A stretch of 11,130 bases of DNA from Bacteroidota bacterium (GTDB lineage Bacteria > Bacteroidota > Ignavibacteria > Kapaibacteriales > UBA2268), in assembly GCA_027371665.1 (NCBI GenBank), contig DAHXMP010000101.1, positions 1 through 11,130 of the forward strand, read 5' to 3'. This document shows positions 5,077 to 11,130 of the stretch, piece after piece. Numbering within the stretch: position 1 is the stretch's first letter; each line of letters opens with the position of its first letter. A program made the translations under genes and the position numbers. Below the pieces are notes generated by a model. That model had not been told where the DNA came from. It worked only from the letters and a program-made list of their open reading frames with translations, and did not search any database.

Positions 5077-5988
5077 TTATTTCACCTGAGAAAAAATCGA
5101 GATTGTATAGGCTACAATTAATAAAATCCCGGTAACGGATGATAATGCTATTGCTTTGGACATTGCACCCGTATAAAAGCTCACATCCCTGAAATTTTTC
5201 GTTGACTTCAAAACTCCTAATCCAAGAGGTATTGTTAAAATTCCAATCAATGTCCACAATGGCATAATATGAAGTATTACAGCAAGTGGAATAACTAGGA
5301 AGCCTGCCATTGAAACAATCATCAGCACCTTCCAGGTATTTGGCTGTCCAATCCTTACCGGCATACACTTCTTACCCGATTTCACATCGTCCTCATAATC
5401 GAAAATATTACTGACGATACCGACATTCATCGTGAAAATGCCGAGAGGAATAGATGCCAGCAAAGGTTCCATGCTGAAATGCTTTGTTAAAACGAAGAAA
5501 ACACCGAAAACAATCATGGGACCGAATGCAAAAAATAATGCGGTCTCCCCTAAACCGCGATAGTTCAGCCTTATCGGCGGTGATGTATAGAAAAATACAA
5601 TAAATGCTCCTGCCAGAGCCAGATATATTACAGGTGTACCGACTTCGAGAAGCAAATAAATCCCTATCCCGACCGAAATGGCAAGGCAAATTATAGTTGC
5701 CGCCATGACCTGTTTCAGTGTTACCTCCCCGTGAATCAGCGGGCTGTCATGGAACTGCTGTTCCTTATTGCCGAGATTGCCGTTTTTGAAATCGAAATAA
5801 TCGTCTATGAAATCAGCCGCAGAGTGTGCCGAAACTATTCCTATCGTTACCAGTACAAACTGGAGCCAGTTGAACATGCCGTAATGATATGCAATCGCAC
5901 CGCCGAGCAGTGCAGGTATAATGCTTACCACGAGGAAAGGTGCCCTGGCGGCCTTGAACCATACGGTAATCGTTTCTTTTATTGACAT
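5077..5988 (-). CDS. menA: MenA-like UbiA-family prenyltransferase
   Basis: The 303-residue integral membrane protein has about eight to nine hydrophobic segments, as usual for the UbiA superfamily. Both Asp-rich motifs that bind Mg-prenyl diphosphate are present: ADFIDDYFDFKNGN (D59, D62, D63, D66) and NIFDYEDDVKSGKK (D197, D200, D201), followed by MPVRIG, a common continuation in MenA proteins. The N-terminal FKAARAPFLVVSIIPALLGG also fits. MenA attaches the prenyl tail to 1,4-dihydroxy-2-naphthoate in menaquinone synthesis, at the cytoplasmic membrane. Another aromatic acceptor cannot be excluded because no other men gene is in view. The start at 5988 is backed by AAGGAA (5994-5999 on the opposite strand) five bases upstream. 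It lies 48 bases after the second UbiA-like gene, probably in one transcript. Confidence 0.8.
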   Translation of the reverse strand: MSIKETITVWFKAARAPFLVVSIIPALLGGAIAYHYGMFNWLQFVLVTIGIVSAHSAADFIDDYFDFKNGNLGNKEQQFHDSPLIHGEVTLKQVMAATIICLAISVGIGIYLLLEVGTPVIYLALAGAFIVFFYTSPPIRLNYRGLGETALFFAFGPMIVFGVFFVLTKHFSMEPLLASIPLGIFTMNVGIVSNIFDYEDDVKSGKKCMPVRIGQPNTWKVLMIVSMAGFLVIPLAVILHIMPLWTLIGILTIPLGLGVLKSTKNFRDVSFYTGAMSKAIALSSVTGILLIVAYTISIFSQVK

Positions 5989-6036
5989 ATAATTTCCTTT
6001 TGAATTAACTAATGAAAACTAAATTTCTCCAAAAAA

Positions 6037-6921
6037 TCAGAATTTAATAATAAAGCTCAAGGCAATAATTATCCCGAGTAAATCAAAAGCAATAAGCGAA
6101 CGAACGACAGCCCATAAATAATTTTGAACCTGGTTGGTGCTTTTTGCCGTTTTCACGACACTGATTGCTACAGGTATTGTGATTAATCCCGCAAGGCTTG
6201 CCATAGGAGTAAATCCCAGTATAGCAGGTAAAATAAGGCTGAAAAATCCAAGAACATATAAAATAATTATGTGTTTGTTGTTCAAATTCAGAATCACATC
6301 GCCTGTTTCTTCTTTTTTAACTTCAAAATGAGCACCTTTTAAATAAGCCACAACAGTTACAAAAAATGCTATCGGTAATGATATGACTACCGGCATCCAG
6401 TCAAAATGCACTGCCATGACGTAGTACATGCCGAAAACGCACATGGGCCCGAATGTTACGAATATGACCGGTTCTTTGTATCCTTTGAGCATTAAAGGTG
6501 TAAAGAAAATTGCAATCAGTCCGCCAAACAAAGCCAATAATATAATACCATAGCCAAGTTCATAAGTAAAGTAAACTGCAATCGCCAGGTCAATAATCAA
6601 ACAAGTTATTCCCGCATAAAGTGTACCTTTTTCTTCGGGCAGGTTATCCGCAAAAAGAGGCCTCCATCCTGCGAATATCTTAGAATGTGAATCCCTTTCG
6701 TCTGTATGCCTGTGTGTGAAGTAATAGTATAAATAATCGCCCCCTGCCTGCCCGATAAATAATCCAAAGCCTGCAAGAATAAAATAAAGCAGGTTGAATT
6801 TATTTATACTGTCAGCTATTGCCCCACCTACTAAAACAGGAATAACAGAAGCGCTGAAAAGTAAAATCTTAATTGCCCTGATAGCTTTTTGCCTCTCAGG
6901 ACTAATGTTTGTATTTTCCAT
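6037..6921 (-). CDS. UbiA-superfamily membrane protein lacking most catalytic Asp residues
   Basis: The product has 294 residues from the ATG at 6921; a TTG at 6930 would add three residues but is a poorer start. Topology and layout follow the menA-like neighbour: SASVIPVLVGGAIAD near the N-terminus, a first cytoplasmic loop, FFTPLMLKGYKEPVIFVTFG, and ASLAGLITIPVAISVVKT near the end. The catalytic loops have changed. The neighbour's DFIDDYFD is here DYLYYYFT (D62 kept; Y65, Y66, T69 replace Asp), and its DYEDD is GAHFE (G196, H198, F199, E200). Loss of at least five metal-binding Asp/Glu positions argues against ordinary prenyl transfer. The reading frame is intact and the hydrophobic segments are kept, so it looks selected rather than decaying. 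It may be a pseudoenzyme partner of the MenA-like protein or act on another substrate. Confidence 0.72.
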   Translation of the reverse strand: MENTNISPERQKAIRAIKILLFSASVIPVLVGGAIADSINKFNLLYFILAGFGLFIGQAGGDYLYYYFTHRHTDERDSHSKIFAGWRPLFADNLPEEKGTLYAGITCLIIDLAIAVYFTYELGYGIILLALFGGLIAIFFTPLMLKGYKEPVIFVTFGPMCVFGMYYVMAVHFDWMPVVISLPIAFFVTVVAYLKGAHFEVKKEETGDVILNLNNKHIIILYVLGFFSLILPAILGFTPMASLAGLITIPVAISVVKTAKSTNQVQNYLWAVVRSLIAFDLLGIIIALSFIIKF

Positions 6922-7085
6922 TTTTCTCAAAATTAAAAATTCAAAATTAATGAAAATTTAATTTTAATAAATCAGGAAAATGGCTGATTATGGATTATAA
7001 TATTATTTTTGGGGATTATAATCTTGATAAATGATTAGAATCGGTTTATTTATTTTAGATATTATTCAGGCATTTTTCTCATTTG

Positions 7086-8720
7086 TCATTCAAAATGTAA
7101 ATCCACAAATTCAAATTTATTTCCGTCAAACAATCCTTTATCGCTGAGCTTCAGGTTTGGTATGACGAGCAGAGCCATGAACGATAATGTCATAAAAGGG
7201 GCATGGAGAGGCGAGCCAAGCTCCCTTGCCTTTTTGTTTAATAATGAATATTTCCGTGCAACTTCGTAGCCGTCTTCAGAAGCCATCAGTCCCGCAACGG
7301 GCAAGGGCAGTACTTCTATGGACATACCCTCGGCGACAGCCATGCCTCCTTTTGTTTCGATTATTGCATTTACTGCCCTGGAAAGCTCCTCATCCGTCGT
7401 ACCCACGGCAATGATATTATGCGAATCATGCCCGACACTCGAAGCAATTGCCCCTTTCTTCAATTCGAAATTCTTAATGAAACCCAGTGCAGGCTTTGCA
7501 TTTTCGTACCTGTTTACGACCGCGATTTTCAGAATATCATTTTCTGTGTCCGAGACAAGATTGCCGTTTTCAGATTTTTCTTCGGTTATTATTTGATTAG
7601 TAATTAACTGCCCGTCAAATGCTTCTATGACTCTTATTTTCCCGTCTTTGGGAATAATTCTGAAATCACCGGGAACTTTTTTTTCAGCATTGAATTTGTT
7701 TATATTTTTTACTGGAATTGATTTGAGAAGCGTTGTGCCGTTCTCTGCCGTCAGGTTTCCCTTTACGAAAGTTTTAAGAACATTAAAATCTTTCACATTA
7801 TCAACAACGATGAAATCTGCATCGTCTCCTTTTCGGAGCAGTCCAACATCGAGATTGTAATGTTCAACAGGATTCAGGCAGGCAATTCTCAAGACATCGA
7901 ATAAATCGCTCACGTTTGAAACTGCTCTTTTGACAAGCTCGTTTATGTGCCCTGCTGCGAGTTCGTCGGGATGCTTGTCGTCACTGCAGAACATACACTT
8001 GTCGGGATGAGAATCAATCAGGGGGGCGAGAGCGTCGAAATTCTTTGCGGCAGAGCCTTCACGGATGAGAATTTTCATGCCGTAAGAGATTTTTTCAAGT
8101 GCTTCTTCGAGGGTGTAACATTCATGGTCTGTCGTGATTCCTGCATCGATGTATTTTTTTGCATCATTGCCTCTCAAACCCGGGGCATGACCATCAACAG
8201 GCACTCCGAATTTTTTCGCAATCGAAATTTTTTCCATTACCTCGGGAAATTCGTTCAGGACACCGGGGAAGTTCATCATCTCGCTCAGGTATTTAATGTT
8301 GTATTCGCTGAACAAAGTCTCGATTTCTTCGGCTGTGATTGCGGCTCCGGATGTTTCAAAAGTTGTGGCGGGGACGCAAGAAGGGGCTCCGAAATAAAAT
8401 TTGAAGGGAACGCTGTTCCCGTTTTCGAGCATGAATTTCACGCCTTCGATTCCGAGGACATTGGCTATTTCATGCGGGTCGGAAACCGTTGCCACGGTGC
8501 CATGCACGGAAGCGAGCCTTGCAAACTCCGAAGGCACAAGCATTGAGGATTCGATATGAACATGTGAGTCAATAAAACCTGGCATAATGTAAGGAGCATA
8601 GTGCTTCCCTTCATCTCTCTCAATGTTTGCAATTTTTCCGTCTTTGATTGTTAAAGTACCCGGAAAAATTCGTTTATTGATTATATCAACGATATTGCCT
8701 GAAATCTCAAAGCTGTTCAT
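7086..8720 (-). CDS. ade: Adenine deaminase
   Basis: The 544-residue product belongs to the amidohydrolase superfamily and is of normal length for Ade. Metal and active-site motifs are all present in order: GFIDSHVHIESSM (H53, H55), SDPHE (81-84), SEMMNFPGV (E147 region), DGHAPGL (H178), TDHE (H199), CSDDKHPDE (D247, D248) and GHIN. They are followed by NPVEHYNLDVGLLRKGDDAD, which closes the barrel and returns to the small beta domain. The C-terminal adenine-deaminase domain has SSVGHDSHNIIAVG. Ade converts adenine to hypoxanthine plus ammonia in purine salvage, using a dinuclear metal centre in the cytoplasm. The start at 8720 overlaps the stop of the upstream secreted-protein gene by four bases (ATGA); no clear Shine-Dalgarno is present, so translational coupling may matter. 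The gap 6922-7085 downstream holds only AT-rich DNA and a short GATTATAAT repeat. Confidence 0.95.
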   Translation of the reverse strand: MNSFEISGNIVDIINKRIFPGTLTIKDGKIANIERDEGKHYAPYIMPGFIDSHVHIESSMLVPSEFARLASVHGTVATVSDPHEIANVLGIEGVKFMLENGNSVPFKFYFGAPSCVPATTFETSGAAITAEEIETLFSEYNIKYLSEMMNFPGVLNEFPEVMEKISIAKKFGVPVDGHAPGLRGNDAKKYIDAGITTDHECYTLEEALEKISYGMKILIREGSAAKNFDALAPLIDSHPDKCMFCSDDKHPDELAAGHINELVKRAVSNVSDLFDVLRIACLNPVEHYNLDVGLLRKGDDADFIVVDNVKDFNVLKTFVKGNLTAENGTTLLKSIPVKNINKFNAEKKVPGDFRIIPKDGKIRVIEAFDGQLITNQIITEEKSENGNLVSDTENDILKIAVVNRYENAKPALGFIKNFELKKGAIASSVGHDSHNIIAVGTTDEELSRAVNAIIETKGGMAVAEGMSIEVLPLPVAGLMASEDGYEVARKYSLLNKKARELGSPLHAPFMTLSFMALLVIPNLKLSDKGLFDGNKFEFVDLHFE

Positions 8721-9362
8721 AGGATTTGACTATTGTAAAAAAATAACAGGACTAAATACCAATCTAAGCCATTAAATTCATTAAAATCATAATTTTTATT
8801 ATTTTCAATTCCCTGACCATTTTTTCCACTGTGGTTTCTTTCAAGTTGGTCGTCAGGCCATGGGTCTGATAAAACTAATTCACCGTTAGGGTCCCAATTC
8901 TTAACAGTAGTTGACAATTTTAAATATGGATAATCTTTTAAAGTCGGTTTTAATATGTCATTAACATTTCTGAAACCGAAAACAGCATCGAATTTATTAT
9001 TATTATTTGGCATAATTTTATATGCTCCTGCATTCTCAATACAAAGATAAGGAGAATAATGCATACCTTCCGCATTCCATGTTGCCGGTACCCATCCTGA
9101 AGAATTATATTTGTTGTTATAGGACCTATATAAGACAAGAAAGATAATACCTTCATTTGTTCTCATTTCCTCATCAAAATTTGGCATTCCACCGCTCCAT
9201 TGCCAAAATAATTTGGAGCTATTTTGTTGATAATCATTTATGGAAAGTTGTTTTTGAATACCACCTACAGTAAATGTTAATGGGTCAGGATCTTTATCCT
9301 GCGAAAACAGAAATGATATACTTAATATATATCCTATCAAGAAAAAAAATAAATGTTTTCAT
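8717..9362 (-). CDS. Secreted protein of unknown function; signal peptide frameshifted by one T in a T8 tract
   Basis: The body is open from about 9340 to the TGA at 8717, but that frame has no ATG, only a TTG. An ATG at 9362 with an ideal Shine-Dalgarno (AAGGAG, seven bases upstream) reads MKTFIFFS then stops, because of eight T's (complement of 9342-9349). Removing one T gives MKTFIFFLIGYILSISFLFS followed by QDKDPDP, a textbook signal peptide, and a 214-residue protein. The mature part is rich in Asn, Asp and Trp (FWQWSGGMPNFDEEM, SGWVPATWNAEG, NKFDAVFGFRNVNDI, WPDDQLERNHSGKNGQG, NYDFNEFNGLDWYL). I recognise no family. Export to the periplasm or beyond is inferred from the leader. The stop overlaps the adenine-deaminase start. 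The T8 tract may be a phase-variable switch, a slippage site, a mutation or a homopolymer error. Confidence 0.6.
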
Positions 9363-9369
9363 TTTCGTT

Positions 9370-9375
9370 CTCCTT
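9370..9375 (-). promoter_or_regulatory. Shine-Dalgarno AAGGAG that fixes the secreted-protein start at 9362
   Basis: On the minus strand AAGGAG lies seven bases before the ATG at 9362 and overlaps the TAA of the upstream sorting-domain remnant. No such site precedes the in-frame TTG at 9340, so the ATG at 9362 is the likely true start and the T8 tract breaks the frame. Confidence 0.65.
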
Positions 9376-9785
9376 ACTTATTGACAATAAGTTTGAAATT
9401 TTTAATATAGCTGCCAGACTGGATTTTAACGAAATAAAATCCATTTGTCAAATCATTGACAGAGCTTTTGATTGTTTGACTGCCGCTTTCCAGATTCTTA
9501 TTGTTAATTGACTTTTTTACAATCCCTTGGCTATTAATGAATTGAATTTTGACATTCCCGGTTTTTTTCAAATCAAAATCCAAACCTATAGAATCATCAG
9601 AAGGATTTGGATATATTTCTTCAAAATTTCCATTACCTGCATCTACCAATAGAATTATTGTTGAAGTCTGCATTGAATAACTTCAATCGACCTGTGCAGG
9701 AGATAATATATTTTGAATCAGGAGATAAATCAAAGCCGGTAACACTTCCTGAAATATCTTGATAATCATGAATTATTTGATTTGT
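9374..9785 (-). pseudogene. Truncated WD40-like protein with C-terminal T9SS type A sorting domain; one-base frameshift near 9646
   Basis: The 3' part (9374-9673) reads through a clear T9SS type A sorting domain: EEIYPNPSDDSIGLDFDLKK, then VKIQFINSQGIVKKSI, then LTNGFYFVKIQSGSYIKNFK and LIVNK. The segment upstream is in another frame, open from 9785, and reads DYQDISGSVTGFDLSPDSKY then IISCTGRLKLFNADFNNNSI, a beta-propeller (WD40-like) blade. The two join (NNNSI then VDAGNGNFEE) if one base at 9646/9647 is skipped. There is no start codon before the blade and stops lie just upstream, so the N-terminal signal peptide and most blades are missing. This is the 3' end of a larger secreted-propeller gene. 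A 99-residue product from the ATG at 9673 is possible on paper but would lack a signal peptide. Confidence 0.72.
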
Positions 9786-9860
9786 TTATTATTTCATTAT
9801 ATTTGTAGTTTAAATGGGCAATGCAGGGTAAACTAATTATTAACAATACGGAAAGAGAAA

Positions 9861-10229
9861 ATGGAAATCCGTGATTTGTCAAAAGACGAAAAAATTGCCC
9901 TGGTTGGGCTTCTGGAGCGGCTAATGATGGCAGACCATGTCGTCTCAGCCGAGGAAAGCACTCAATTCGGCAACGTCGTCGGAGAAATAGGCGAGGACGA
10001 GTACAGAACCCTTGTTCACAATTACAAAATCATTTTTAGCGACCTCGACAAGTTTAAGCAGTTTCTGCAATCAATCGAAAGACAGGAATCGCGCGAATTG
10101 ATTTACGGCACTTTGTTCCAGATAGCAGAGGTAGATTTCTTCGATGAAAATGAATCCGAAATCCTTGACTGGCTTGTAAATGAATGGAATTTAGATATTA
10201 ATTTCGATACAGACGATTTGAATATTTAA
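9861..10229 (+). CDS. TerB-like (tellurite-resistance/DjlA fold) small acidic protein
   Basis: The 122-residue acidic, helical protein has two similar halves typical of the TerB fold: LLERLMMADHVVSAEESTQF (A24-D25 with E31/E32) and LFQIAEVDFFDENESEILDW (A89, D92, D95, E98). The xxAxxDxxxxxxE spacing is the usual acidic metal-binding signature of TerB relatives, though the first half has ADHVVS in place of the common ADG. TerB proteins are linked to stress and membrane-associated complexes, but a specific role cannot be given here. The next gene, eIF2B-like, begins 14 bases downstream on the same strand, so the two are probably co-transcribed. A purine-rich GGAAAGAG lies close to the ATG and supports the start. 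Confidence 0.65.
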   Translation: MEIRDLSKDEKIALVGLLERLMMADHVVSAEESTQFGNVVGEIGEDEYRTLVHNYKIIFSDLDKFKQFLQSIERQESRELIYGTLFQIAEVDFFDENESEILDWLVNEWNLDINFDTDDLNI

Positions 10230-10243
10230 AACGTTCGGAATTT

Positions 10244-11032
10244 ATGCCGGTCAATCATGCAAATATTGTCCCCGATTGGGGCGGTATTCAATTAAAAATT
10301 GATTCCCTCAGGAATGATTTTACTAATGGCAGTGGTGTTATTGCAAGAAATGCAATTCAAATTCTAAGGGATGCTTCGCTGGTTTTTCCTGAAAAGGAAC
10401 AAAATAAATACCTGAAATCCGTCGCAGGGCAATTACTGGAAGCAAAACCCGGTATGGCGGCTACGGTTAATTTTATGAAAGTATGTCTTGCTAAGCTTGA
10501 AAATTTTACATCCGCCGGTTCTTTCCTTCAATTTCTTTCGAACCTGGAAACGAGAATTGAAAAAGCTAGCTATATTTGCGTCAATTCGGGGCTCAGGGAA
10601 CTGCCGCTGAGTGACGGGATAAGTTTTATCACATGCTCGTTCAGCTCAGTCGTATTTAACATTGCACACCAGTCAAAAACGAAATTGAAGGTTTTGGTAC
10701 TTCAATCCCAGTGGAAGGATATGGATTATGGAAGAATATTTTATGATAGATTGAGAGAAACCGGCATTAATTCAGAATATCTTGCCCTGACCGATGTATA
10801 TGACAAGACATTCGGTTTTGCTTTGGTTGGTGCTGATGCAATCCTGAGAAACGGCTCAGTTATCAACGGCAAGCCCTCTCTTGAACTTGCTGAACGTGTT
10901 AAGCTGAAAGGAATCCCATTATACGTTGCCGGGGAATCATTCAAAAAGTGCATTAATATACCATTATGTGAAGGATTCGATTTATTACCCGGAAAACTAA
11001 TTAAAAAGATAATAACCGATGATGTTTTTTAA
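10244..11032 (+). CDS. eIF2B alpha/MtnA/ribose-1,5-bisphosphate-isomerase superfamily protein
   Basis: The 262-residue product has an N-terminal helical part (IDSLRNDFTNGSGVIARNAI) and a C-terminal Rossmann-like domain of the IF-2B superfamily. The strongest signature is FALVGADAILRNGSVINGKP (D198 of GAD), followed by LELAERVKLKGIPLYVAGES. The earlier ITCSFSSVVFNIA places C131 where MtnA has its catalytic Cys, and D198 matches the catalytic Asp. These suggest possible sugar-phosphate isomerase chemistry such as 5-methylthioribose-1-phosphate or ribose-1,5-bisphosphate isomerisation, but the family also includes non-catalytic eIF2B-like regulators. At 262 residues it is shorter than MtnA (about 340-350), so MtnA itself is unlikely. 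It is paired with the TerB-like gene 14 bases upstream. Confidence 0.75.
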   Translation: MPVNHANIVPDWGGIQLKIDSLRNDFTNGSGVIARNAIQILRDASLVFPEKEQNKYLKSVAGQLLEAKPGMAATVNFMKVCLAKLENFTSAGSFLQFLSNLETRIEKASYICVNSGLRELPLSDGISFITCSFSSVVFNIAHQSKTKLKVLVLQSQWKDMDYGRIFYDRLRETGINSEYLALTDVYDKTFGFALVGADAILRNGSVINGKPSLELAERVKLKGIPLYVAGESFKKCINIPLCEGFDLLPGKLIKKIITDDVF

Positions 11033-11103
11033 GAATAACTTGATTGATTCGCTGTAATTAATCTCTTGCTTAATATTAACAACGCTCGATTCAATTTTGA
11101 AAA

Positions 11104-11130
11104 ATGGAATTAAGAGAAGAGTTTATAATA
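11104..11130 (+). CDS. Start of a further gene, nine codons, product unknown
   Basis: An ATG at 11104 begins MELREEFII and stays open to the window edge. It follows the eIF2B-like gene by 71 AT-rich bases on the same strand. Nine residues are too few to identify a family, and the start may be chance. Confidence 0.3.

Noticed and set aside
5069..5988. Several open frames in other phases of the menA-like gene (5069-5368, 5408-5689, 5731-5985)
   Set aside because: All overlap the full-length UbiA-family frame with both Asp motifs; their translations look like random coding shadows.
7947..8546. A 199-codon plus-strand open frame opposite adenine deaminase
   Set aside because: Composition is Cys/Phe/His-rich and shows no domain; it lies entirely antisense to a gene with all Ade motifs, so it is a shadow.

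Overview
The window looks like chromosomal DNA from an AT-rich member of the FCB superphylum (Bacteroidota/Ignavibacteria/Kapabacteria-like). The clues are a type IX secretion (T9SS) C-terminal sorting domain, three further remnants of FlgD-like C-terminal tails, secreted-protein leaders, and a menaquinone-type prenyltransferase. A QmoA homologue at the left edge suggests sulfur metabolism (the sulfate-reduction electron-transfer complex) and fits such lineages. The taxon is inferred, not shown.

Left edge (1-430, minus): the N-terminal third of a QmoA/HdrA-type flavoprotein. An accessory region follows on the plus strand, from about 700 to 5060. It holds an MntA-HepT (nucleotidyltransferase-HEPN) module whose hepT is frameshifted, an AT-rich PD-(D/E)XK nuclease gene, a DUF5618 HEPN-like gene, and a winged-helix plus nucleotidyltransferase pair whose second gene is frameshifted in an A7 tract. 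These modules alternate with gene debris and repeats: an orphan signal peptide, three tails of T9SS cargo proteins, a palindromic element of about 150 bp with a decayed second copy, and a 60-bp hairpin repeat in two copies. I read this as a turnover region where small toxin/defence-like modules settle among remnants of large secreted-protein genes.

Right half, minus strand: two adjacent UbiA-superfamily membrane proteins (one MenA-like with intact Asp motifs, one paralogue that has lost most of them), an intact adenine deaminase, a secreted protein of unknown function whose ATG and signal peptide are out of frame by one base in a T8 tract, and a truncated WD40-like/T9SS sorting-domain remnant. 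Plus strand at the right end: a TerB-like protein, an eIF2B/MtnA-fold protein, and the first nine codons of another gene.

Gene-poor stretches: 431-724 holds at most a 42-residue hydrophobic reading frame; 1546-2014 holds the palindromic element and the orphan signal peptide; 4769-5076 holds a weak terminator, the second palindrome copy, a sorting-domain tail and the second hairpin. No tRNA, rRNA, CRISPR array or transposase gene was recognised. Four separate single-base frameshifts, all of the same sign, fall only in accessory or secreted genes, while every housekeeping-type gene is intact.
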